DNA of 64,000 nt from Bedellia somnulentella (taxonomy: Eukaryota > Arthropoda > Insecta > Lepidoptera > Bedelliidae), in the NCBI GenBank assembly GCA_963576735.1, contig OY755170.1, positions 13,252,567-13,316,566 of the forward strand. Reading direction: 5' to 3'. Of this stretch, positions 34,501 through 46,500 are shown piece by piece. Under the pieces are notes generated by a model. It worked only from the letters and a program-made list of their open reading frames with translations. It had not been told where the DNA came from and searched no databases. Numbering within the stretch: position 1 is the first letter of the stretch; each line of letters opens with the position of its first letter. Both the position numbers and the translations under genes were made by a program.

Positions 34501-37500
34501 AATTTTTATTTATTTTATTATGTACAACTCTATTCAACTTCTTCTTTTTGAAGTCGGTGCCAAACAGACAAATCTAAAATGAAAATTGCTACATAGAGAA
34601 AACTATACGAATAATAAATCAATCGATAGTGCCTCAACAACAGTAACACAATCGCGCTCAAAAATCAAGAATTTCATCCGCTCGCAACGACGCGCTTTAT
34701 TTAGGCTGGAGGTGGGGAACAGTGAGCGGTGCTTAGCCTGGTGTGCATGCGTCGCACTCCGCAGAGAAATTATCATAATATACATGTCACCGTAAAACTG
34801 TAAATACTAGTAAAATATAATTTTAGATAGATAGCGAGATAGTAAACTAACGTTAGGTAGGGTTATGTAAGATTATCAGATTTCAAACTAACGGAATTAA
34901 CAATTCGACAGAGACATGCATGCGCCGAGTTGGCACAACCAAAACTTCTAACACTTTGTAAAAAGACGATCGAGAATCTAAATCACTACATAGTATAAAA
35001 CAAAGTCGCTTTCTCTATCCATGTCTGGGATAAAGGGACATCCTTATGTATACTTTAATCTGTAAAACTACGAAATGAATTTTGGTGCGATTTTTTTCAT
35101 TAATTGATTAAAAAGGAAGGTTTATAAGGATGATATACGCTGATGGGGTGGAGAACTCACTCAACTTGGGCGGGCCACTAATATTCGTTCTTCTTTGTCA
35201 TGAAAATTGGTTTGGCACCGACTTCAAAAAGAAGAAGTTGAATAGAGTTGTACATAATAAAATAAATAAAAATTATTTTATACTTTTCAGTTGGATTTTT
35301 GAAGGCGGTTCTTTTTTAAATAAAAAATAATAATATAGTTTTCAGTAACAATATTTGTTTTTTTTTCTGTTTAGTTTTTAATTTGAAGTTTTTGTTTTTG
35401 TTTTTTTTATTGTTTTCGGCTTATGCCATAACTTATTTATGTTGAATGATAGAATGTGAAAATAAATTTCTTTATACAATGATGATATCTTATCAAATTT
35501 TACTTGAGCAAAGAGTTCAAAGTAATAATTTCTTTTACAAGTACGGAAAACATTCTAGCAATTTTCATAAAGTAGGGCTCGATGAATTGAATATTAAAAA
35601 TATCCATCTTTGGGCTTCCCACGGGAAATGACAGGAGTTCTGCGCACTATGAGCTTAGTGGGTCGACCTCGCCGTCTATTTATGAATAAACAACTACCTA
35701 TCTAAGCTTGTTGCCAAATACTACCGATGAGAATAGTATTCTAAGAAAATTGGAATTCCAATAAATGTTTTTAAATTGACGTTCAAATCTCTTGAATCAG
35801 CATTGATGCTAGTAACCAAAACGAAAAGCCTATAAATAACTGAAATGTTGGATGTTGAAAAACCTGTTGGTTCGTGACGTAGTTTTTTTTATATTTTTAG
35901 AAGTATTTTGTACTAAAATACATTTATATATAGCTACGATATTTTCATTAATTAATTAGTCAAAGCCGGAAAGATACCCATTTACTCTAGGTACTCGTGG
36001 AAAAAATGGGGAAAAACGTCACCAATCAGAATTTTTACTCCATGCTTTTTCATATGTAAATATCTAATAATGTTATCTTATTTTTCTTAGAATCATTTCA
36101 TTTACATGTTTCTCTGCTGAACATAAATAATTACATAAAAAGAACCCGAATTTAAATAACACATTTTAACAAAAATAAGTAGTAATGTGTTTTTTTCAGC
36201 TGATTGACCCATCTAACGTTTATGCTGTGATGTTTGACTCCTATTGGTGATCTTCTGGTCATAGATGTACTAAATACCTAGATATGTTTTATACGAGGAA
36301 ACCCGCGCTTACGAGTGGCACTGATTGCGACAGTTGTACGCACGCACACCACTAGAAATATATCCAAACAACACACCAAGAAATATATTTGTAATGTAAG
36401 CGAGATAGCACATTTCATAGCAAGCGCTAAAAAGAGACAAACATATTTTCTCTGCACCGACGTGAAATATGACCTTAAGACGACCGCTTGACACGCACAA
36501 TACTTAATTTAATGTTTTTTGACATGAATTCCTCATGTGGGGATTATTACTCATAAATAAAAGATGTTATTAAAGGAAAGAAAAATTTCGACACTGGCGG
36601 GGTTTGAACCCGCGACCTTCGGATATACGCCCCCGTCGCTCTGCCAACTGAGCTACAGTGTCAGTTGGCATCCAGCGCGAAATTTCTCTATCCTTTGTTT
36701 CTTTTTTACACGTTCAAGTAGTGTTTGCGTTTCCTACCTCCGAATTTTTAACTAATTCGGACGGCCACTTGTCTACCTTTTCAGATAGAATGCAAATGTT
36801 GGAAACGCCTAACTATCACATAATTTAATGTTTTTTGACATGAATTCCTCATGTGGGGATTATTACTCATAAATAAAAGATGTTATTAAAGGAAAGAAAA
36901 ATTTCGACACTGGCGGGGTTTGAACCCGCGACCTTCGGGTATACGCCCCCGTCGCTCTGCCAACTGAGCTACAGTGTCAGTTGGCATCCAGCGCGAAATT
37001 CCTCTATCCTTTGTTTCTTTTATACACGTTCAAGTAGTGTTTGCGTTTCCTACCTCCGAATTTTTAACTAATTCGGACGGCCATTTGTCTACCTTTTCAG
37101 ATAGAATGCAAATGTTGGAAACGCCTAACTATCACATAATTCAATGTTTTTGACATGAATTCCTCATGTGGGGATTATTACTTATAAATAAAAGATGTTA
37201 TTAAAGGAAAGAAAAATTTCGACACTGGCGGGGTTCGAACCCGCGACCTTCGGGTATACGCCCCCGTCGCTCTGCCAACTGAGCTACAGTGTCAGTTGGC
37301 ATCCAGCGCGAAATTCCTCTATCCTTTGTTTCTTTTTTACACGTTCAAGTAGTGTTTGCGTTTCCTACCTCCGAATTTTTAACTAATTCGGACGGCCATT
37401 TGTCTACCTTTTCAGATAGAATGCAAATGTTGGAAACGCCTAACTATCACATAATTCAATGTTTTTGACATGAATTCCTCATGTGGGGATTATTACTTAT

Positions 37501-40500
37501 ATATAAAAGATGTTATTAAAGGAAAGAAAAATTTCGACACTGGCGGGGTTCGAACCCGCGACCTTCGGGTATACGCCCCCGTCGCTCTGCCAACTGAGCT
37601 ACAGTGTCAGTTGGCATCCAGCGCGAAATTCCTCTATCCTTTGTTTCTTTTTTACACGTTCAAGTAGTGTTTTCGTTTCCTACCTCCGAATTTTTAACTA
37701 ATTCGGACGGCCATTTGTCTACCTTTTCAGATAGAATGCAAATGTTGGAAACGCCTAACTATCACATAATTCAATGTTTTTGACATGAATTCCTCATGTG
37801 GGGATTATTACTTATAAATAAAAGATGTTATTAAAGGAAAGAAAAATTTCGACACTGGCGGGGTTCGAACCCGCGACCTTCGGGTCGTACGGGGGCGTAT
37901 ACCCCGCCAGTGTCGAAATTTTTCTTTCCTTTAATAACATCTTTTATCTATACTTATAATAAATCTGTAGAGAGGTCAATTCTGTACATGAAATATATTT
38001 TCAAAATAACTATCAGGTGGTGATTAGGGATCGATACTGATGCCAAAAATGCAATCAGTAAAATTTTTGTCTGTCTGTCTGTCTGTCGGTTTGTATGTTC
38101 CTTATGGAAACAAAAACTACTCGACGGATTTTAATAAAACTTGGTGCAATCATTCTCCATACTCCTGGGCAGGTTTTTGTATACTTTCCAGCAGAGTAGT
38201 AAAGGGGAATTTTGGGGAATTTTGGGAAAACGGGAGAAGTTACTACATTTTTTAAGCTTCCGTCGCGTGTTCAGCCTTAATGGTTAAACTTTAGAAATCA
38301 TGTATGACGGAAATATTTTTCATAAAATTATCTAAAAAAAAATCCTCAACAGTTTATGTCTATCTTTTACGGTTGACTCACAATAACACGTGTAATTCCT
38401 GATAGCTTAGCAGTTCGGAACATTCTGATTGTATTTGTTTACTCTTACGTTTGTAAACCTCTCACTCATCCCTTATTTAAAAAAGGTAACATTATTACCT
38501 ATTCAATAAAAAAAGAATCATAGAAATCGGTAGAGAAACACCGAAATTATACATAAAATAAGCCATCGCGCCCGTGACCATAACCGAATCGTTACTAATT
38601 TACATATAACATACTAGATGGCGCCAGTAGTTGCATCCTACAACACGTAATGATTTACTTTTTAGATTGTGTAATGTATTTTGTGTTATGTATGTGAGAA
38701 GTGTTTCCCTTTGTAACCTCTTAGAAGACCAAAATAGTTCTAGAGGTAAATGTCATATCGAAGACATAAAAGTTTAACAATTTTCTCTAAGATAATCATT
38801 TTGACAATCTTGTTTATTGTCAGATAATTATTTCATATTTTTAAATTTACTCACTTGACATTAGTTTTCTGCAAGAAGGTTGCTAGTGTTAGGTTGTAGA
38901 CTTACAATTTATTTAATTTAATTTTCTAAATTTTTGTTAAAATTTAATATGAATGTATTGTTTAATATTGTAAGTGGATAGATAATGCTCTTAATTTATC
39001 GTCTTTCCTTATTTTGTTTTCTAATATATAATCCTAAATGAGTTAGAATCTCTCCTTGTAATTTAGACTACTTTCTTTGTTACCTCTTTTAAGGAATATT
39101 TTAATCCTTTTAAAAAAAAAATAGGTTATTTAAAAATTTTTAGTTGATGTCATGCTTGTTCGCAGAGGTCAGTCTTGATTCAGCTTCTGGGGCGATGGGG
39201 GCATCATCATTATTATGGAAGAAACTGAAAAGAATGTCAGAAACAATATTCTGAACTGACTTTATATATCATCAATTAATACCCGTCTGGAATCGCAGCC
39301 CCTTATTCTTGAGCTGCCCTGGTTGACGCAAGCTTCCCGGAATCGCAGCCCCTTATTCTTGAGCTGCCCTGGTTGACGCAGACAGAAAGCTGGAGTCGCA
39401 ACCCTTACCCCGTCGAGCTACCCTTGCTGACGCAGGCGCCCGGAGGCGCTTGGTTCCGTTTTAAATTCGCCACCCATCGCAACAGGAGCTGACGCTAAAG
39501 CTGAGTTTTTTATATTATATTATATTGATAGGTTTAGTGTTTTTGATAGGTTTTATTAGGATTGTTTTACTGTTTCTTTTTATTTATAATAAATGTTGTG
39601 ATATATATCTCTTCTATTATTCATTATCCTTTTTCTCTCTTTCTTCTCTTAGTTACTTCTGGCTTCTGGGAAGCTACAGCATCCCAGGAGTGAGAAGTAA
39701 CGTTACAATTGTTATAAATACTTCATAGCGTTTTATTCCAAAATTTGCTATTAAACGGAAATACTGAACCGTTCATTAAAGCGCATTAAAAATCACCAAA
39801 CTACACTGTTTAGGGAGTGCTATAAATTTAATAAATTGAAAACATTGCGCTGAATTTCACAATGCTTGAGCAGTGACTAAAGAAAGAAACCTCAGATATT
39901 TAAAAAACTACGCTACCCGTGCGAAGCTGGGACGATCCACTAGTTTATAAATGTAAATAGTTATTTTTTTAGTTTTGTTTGTTTGTAAAATAGGGTACAA
40001 TATTGTCTGTGACACAGCTTCCATATGGTAACTGTTTGAGTTCAGTTTGTGCTGAAAAAGTAGAATTTAGTAATATCACTGAAGTATTTGGTTCATCGCG
40101 AACATAAAATCCCCAGACATCAGATTATGCTTACATAAATTTTTTAGATCAAAATTATAACTATTACAGTACAATTTCAAAGGTATACACAGACGGTTAT
40201 GCAAATAAACATAATAACATAAACGTTCACGCCGTTTATCCCCGAAGGGGTTGGCAGAGGTACCAATACTTCTGAACTCACATGGCAGCGCCATCTAGTG
40301 TCCAGAGTGTTATGCAAATAAATAAAAATATATTTTTGAACAGACAAATATCGTTCAACTATAGAAAGACTAACATTCAAATATTGTACTTCAAGTTGTA
40401 GCGCTAGCAAACGGCATATTCAAAGGTGGTATTAGCATGACACACATTGTTCTCACTCATGTATCTCGTAATCTTAGTGTGATAAATGAGGAATGGAATA

Positions 40501-43500
40501 AACAAAAGACGTGACAGTACGAGAGCGGCATCTCGCGAAACAGCGGATTACGTCTGAGAGATTGGTGACAGTCGTGAAATCGACTTGGTTTTTGACGAGT
40601 TTATAAAACCAATTTGAGATGAAAATATAACTATTATACAAGAATTACCAGAGATGTACAAAATAGGTTTAAAAAAGCATTTAAATACAAAATGCAAAAT
40701 ACTTTTCAAATTTCCTATTTCAAATGCAAAATACCAAATAGTTTTACGTTTTGTATTTCAAATGCTAAATGCAAAATAGGTATTTTCAAAATACTTTTTC
40801 AAAATAAAATACTTTTTGACCAAATTGAATGAAATTGATATTTATTATATTTATCAGTATGCGTATCAATAAATTCTGTTGTTATTAATAATAATAATAC
40901 TCACTTAAAATAATGTAAAAAACTAGACTAACGAAAAGAAAAGGAAAGACTAAACAGTCTAAACATCAATTTTCTTTATTTAATACGCTTTTTAACAATA
41001 CCAGTTGTTCGAATAGATCATCACTCATTTTTCTTCTGTGGGGTCTCGTAATCATCCCACCATAACGCACGCTCAGCGGCATTATAAGCGCCATTCGTTC
41101 ATTTCATTTCGTTTGACTATTAATATTGGCTAAACTTAGTAATAAAGTATTTTGCATTTTGAAATGAATATTAAAAATACAAAATACGTATCGAAAGGTA
41201 TTTCAAATAAAATACAAAATGTTTCTTACTAAAAAGCATTTAAATGCCAAATACAAAATAGGTATTTTGCATTTTGTACTTGCATTTTAAATAGAAGTAT
41301 TTCAAATAAATCGCATCTCTGAGAATTACTTATTTACCTGTGTAGTGTTGGTGCAGATTACCACCAACTCATAGTAATGTGTGGAACTGGCAGAAGCCAG
41401 CGGGTATTTTATTGGGTGACTTAGGTATACAGGGCTTTATGTTTGGGCGATGTGGATGTAGACCGCACGAACTATTTTTAATTGTACAACGTATTCTTCG
41501 CTCGTCATTCAAATGTAGCTTTATATAGCTCTGACTAATACTTTATTGGGATTTAAACCGTGTATGTACCATAAAGGAGAAAGTTTTGGTGGTGTCAAGC
41601 GCTGTGTAGTATTGGCTGAGAATAAAATTACCCTACTTCTCTATCCCCGGTTATCGTGCAAGCGACTAGTGTTCAAATCCCGGGTCGGGTCTACACCAAT
41701 TTGTCTTTTCTAAAGACATATGTGTGGTTAATTTATCATGGTTGTTAACGGTGAGGGAAAACATCGCGAGGAAACCCACATGGCTGAGTTGTACTTAGTC
41801 ATGTGACAGTGTATTCGTACAAAACGGCGATAGGCCTGCCCTCTATTACGTGTGTACACTGTCCATGCAAAACGTGGGTACTCTGAACACCAGGTGAAAA
41901 AGTCACTTGATGTTCAGAAGTATTAGTACCTCTGCCAACCCCTTCGGGGATATACAGCGTGAGCGTTTATGTTATATTATTATTTATTATGTTCTCTATC
42001 CCCATACCTCACCATTGACCAATCACCAACCATACTTAATTTTTACCCAAATTTCTTCCAACCGAGGCTACGGAATTACTAATTATTTCTAATAGTCATA
42101 AAAAGAGAGTATGAACACTGTGATTCCGATGGTTAATGTCTATGAAGAAAACACTTTAGAGAACCTTGGATAAAAAGAGAGAGGACTCTTCAAGCTACTC
42201 AGAAAACTGAGAAAATGTTGCGACAATTTATTGAAATAGTCGAGTGGTTATTAGTGTTGCGTAAACAAAGGGTGGCAACGTGATCTAATTACTAAGCTTG
42301 GGATGTCGGCCCGTCATCGTCACATCATTATCGCTTAAATAATCATTTTTCTTTCCGCTATAACTAACTACACTTATACTCATACATACACACATACATA
42401 TACTCACGGCTGTAAATCCCTAGAAGGGGTAGCCAGAGCTAAGGAATTAGAAATTCCGCAGCCACTTTTGGAAATGTGAGTGGGGAAAATATGGTAAAAA
42501 TAAAGTTTGTTGGTGATGGGTCTCCAACAGCATAGTCCAAAAATCATTTAATAGCCCCAATACCGTTAGTCGCCTCTTACGTACACCCATCGGTAGAAAC
42601 GGGGTAGTGCTATTCTAAGCTGACACTCACGGCTTAAATATCAAAAAGATACTCCCTTTATTCTCACCTACTCACGCAATCGGTCTTAAGATTTAAATAA
42701 TAATAATAAATAATAATAAATCTTTATTTCAGACAAATGCAGTCCATACAAAATAATATAAACTAGTGTTAGTAAAGATTTACTTAAAAAAACTATGTTA
42801 GAAGATAAAATAAACCCGCATTAAGCCGCACTCTAAATAAGAAACCATTGAGTTAGATGTGAAAATAGCAGTTCGGTGATTATTCCTCAATGATAGGTTC
42901 GATCCCGACATGCGACCCTTTACGACACTTAGCAACGTCACTTGATCACTATGCCAAAGGTTGAAATCGGTCGAGACATTCCAGAGGAGTTTGATCACGA
43001 AGAAGTAATTAAATAAGAAAAAGAAATGAACGTTGATATACAACATCCACAGAGATTGTCAAATCAATGTCAAAACTACACGGTGAAATAAATAAAGGTG
43101 GCTATACTTGTCCAAATTATTTCCACAGCCTTCCTATGTATTTTTCCCACGTAAAATGACAAAAATAAAGAACTATAACAAAAGTAAAGGTAGTATTAAC
43201 GGTATAAATTTCTGATTCATTTCGTGGAATAAAGAAATATTATATTATAAAGGGATTTATCTCAAAAGCTAAAATAGTTATTCAAACAGTACGCTGTTTT
43301 ATAACTTATATTTAATAAAAATATGAGTGTGAAGTACCGGGTAGCTCAGAAGGACACCACCGCTTCTTAAGCAGGGTTCAAATTCTGAGTCGGTCTTTCA
43401 CACTATGTGTTCTGAAGTCATATGTGTAGTTAATTTATTAAGATTATTGATGGCGAAGACAAACATACTTAGTCATGTGACTATGAAATCTGACATAGAG

Positions 43501-46500
43501 GTGAAAAGCCCCCTATCACGTAAAGATATTATATGTTCGTTGCATATTTATCATTCAAGGCTAAAAATCATAAAGAGAACAATTTTACTTAACCTATTCT
43601 ATTGAAGAGGATTTATATAATTTAATTTTAACTTGCTTATTGATAGTAACGAGGCCTGATAAATTTTGCAACCTATTTACTTAAGGAGTTCTTCAAATTA
43701 CGAAAATAGCTGACACCGAAATTCAAATTATTGATCTTTATTCTCCATAATCTTCATAGTAGGTATATTCTCTCCACAGTAACGTTTAACTATAAATAGA
43801 TTTCATCTCTAAGCATTGAATGAAGAGAGACTTAATAAATTAATTTTACATTCAAAACACCGCTGCCCGTTTCATACTCAGAATATAATTAGTAATAACA
43901 AAAAATACCAGAATTAAGTTACATCATCAATATCATTTTACAAAACCATTTGTTCTAATAATTGCTCTAAACTCTAAATAGCAACTAATCGCCTTTGTAG
44001 AACACATAAAGTAATTCAAAAAATCTATTAGGGCGAGAATAAAAGGCAGACCTTAATTTCAGTATCTAATTACTATTGATTGCTCGGTGGAACCACGGGC
44101 ATTTATTAACAATTCATTGTTGCCAAACCCCTACAAGTTCACTCGAATGGCTATTAATATTAAATGTTACCGAGACGCCGCTGTACCTAATGCTTTAATT
44201 TAAAATTCTTACCAAACTTAATATTTGAATGGCACGGCCGCCCGTAGAGAGTCCTAATACTACGCGATGAAATAAATTTGCGGTCGGTCGCAGTAATATG
44301 CTTTACAAGGATGCGTCGGGATGAAATTGAAGAGGTTGAAAGCGAGCGCGCGCCGCAATGGAACGGGTGCTGTGCCAAAATTCCGTTTTTCTAAGGTAAG
44401 TATGGATACCTAGTAGAGTTGCAAGCTTGCTGCTACATAAATTTTAGGCGGCGCGGGTGCGGCGGCGGCGGCGGCGGGCCTGCCGCAACGAAACCGCAGT
44501 AGCCTATGTTACGTTCTTCGTACGTGCCGCGCGGCCAAATAAAATGCTACACGTTATGCACAAGCTGTTCTTACAAAGCGGACCCACTCGATATCGACCT
44601 CCTTCTCTAATTTCAGGACATATTTGGCATTTGCTTGCTTTAAATTTATTGATATTTGGGTGTTACATCAACTTTTTATTGGAATTGCATTTGATGCGAG
44701 ATTATTAACATTATCATCAAGTTAAATTATGACGAAGGCATATAGTTTTCATTGTTATAGGAATAAAACATGTTAAAAATGTAAAAGAGAGATCTGCCGT
44801 TTAATCAAGTCTAAATAATCTAAAACATAATTAACTTACTCCGGGATTCGTTGGAAGAATAAATAATTATGCATTTGTATGGCTCTGGTTCTGAGATATC
44901 TTTTCTAGACAATTAAATTCATAAACTTTTTCGCATCAGCTTTCTTATTGCTTGCTACCAGGTTCCTATTTAATTAATACAAATATTTTTGCGGCCAGAC
45001 ATTTGCCTAAAGCATTTATTACGATGTCTTTGTCAAATATATACAAAAAAATTGGTCGCGAGCAAAGAAAACAGTCTTAAAAAATTAATTCAGTCCAACA
45101 ATATAAGCGGAAAAGTGGAGATTATGTACATTTCGTAAAATTAAGCAAAAGTCCCGCATGTTTACTGCAGATACGGTCCCGGCCAATGAAATAAAAAAGT
45201 CTATTTAGTTGGAGCAGCGTAGCTGCGTTGTAGACAACGGGCGAGGCCCGAAAGCGAAAATTAAACTAGTTTTTCTCCGAAGAATATCCCGCGGGTATAG
45301 ATAAATAATTCATGCCTGAATTAAAGAACTTAACAAAGTTGCCCCTTTAACGAGCAAGTTAATGAAACTGTCCATTTGAATTTTATCAAAGTCAAGTATC
45401 TTATTTCTGTTAATTTGCCTCCCGATTTGAAACGTTTAGCATAATGGTTGTGCATTTTTATACCAAAATGATTATTTTGTTAAATGAATTTCAGTTGAGA
45501 CTTTTTATTTTATTGGTGGTGCTTTTTAATAACATTCTTCTTTAGAAAAGTAAATAATGCAGAAGAATTTATGCTTTGTTTTAAAAAATATAGTGGCGTA
45601 ATATGTATGACAACAAAGTTTGATTCAGAGTCCGTGTTTTAATACTTTGTTTGTTAAAATATGCGCATATATTTTTTTTAATCAAGCCTTCAATATTTAA
45701 GTCTAACCAAGACTTCAAACAAACAGTATTTGATAATTTACGTTTATTTTAATTGAAAACTCCATGTGTTTTATCTAAAACCCCTTATAAAAAGGTAATA
45801 CACTGTTCGAAAAATTATACTTCCTACATGAATACATTCTATTATTTATAACCAGTAGAGTAATAGCAGTAGCTTAACAGAAAGGTCAGGAGTTCCATCG
45901 AGACCATCAAGTATGCTGCAGCAGTAAACAGATCTGTGTTGATTAGGTCTCGCTCGACTGACGCGGACTAGTGATGTACACATGGGAACGGCGGAACCGT
46001 TCCAGCATTCATATTCCGAAGAATATTGCGCATACAATTCACAGCTTTATGACTATTATATTATAAGTATTGTATTGAGACTAGCTATCTATTGATGCTA
46101 ACAGAAAGTGGAGCCGAATGTCGGAACATATGGTATCAATTCATACACATACAGCTCATGTATCGCTTATTATGCGTTTAGGAATATTCAAGTGGCTAAA
46201 GAATTTGTAATTATGAAGATCAGTCTACCCCTTGTTGGGATTTGTTGCCGCAAGTATAAGTATGTTAGAATATTAGTCACCTTATAATGGTTTCAGGTAA
46301 AAACAATATTATAACACATCTTTTCCCCACTTAAATTTCCATAAGTGGCTGAGGAATTTTTAATTCCTAAGCTCTGGCTACCCCTTCTAGGGATCTATAG
46401 CCGTGAGAATATGTATGTATGTATGTAACTACACGTCTATAAATACCAAACGATAGTAACAATCAAGCTTCCATAATCGTCATGCGAACGAAAAATGGAA

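Larger units (their letters stand above)
32431..34557 (+). mobile_element. Composite element with accgacttcaaaaa ends
   Basis: Left end accgacttcaaaaa at 32431 and its complement tttttgaagtcggt ending at 34557 look like short inverted termini of one 2.1-kb element. Inside are the 145-bp units, a decayed coding patch (33735-33990) and an A-rich 3' region. The family is common in Lepidoptera in my experience of such sequences, but I cannot place it in a superfamily. Confidence 0.45.
36505..37947. repeat. Tandem array (about 315-bp unit) carrying a tRNA-like gene
   Basis: Units start at 36505, 36821, 37136, 37451 and 37766 (spacing 316, 315, 315, 315). They share taatttaatgtttt(tt)gac, the tRNA-like segment, gcatccagcgcgaaat, ttcggacggcca and gcaaatgttggaaacgcc. 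Neighbouring units differ at only a few sites. The fifth is cut off inside the tRNA-like segment and turns back on itself (see the fold-back). Open frames of 63 codons repeated here (with GFEPATFG) are translations of the tRNA-like segment, not proteins. Confidence 0.93.

Noticed and set aside
36590..37608. Ordinary tRNA gene cluster
   Set aside because: Acceptor, D and T arms are good, but the anticodon arm has an 8-nt loop and no readable anticodon, so these are called tRNA-like only.
36505..37947. CRISPR-like array
   Set aside because: Units are about 315 bp with the whole period conserved; this is a eukaryotic tandem repeat with no unique spacers.
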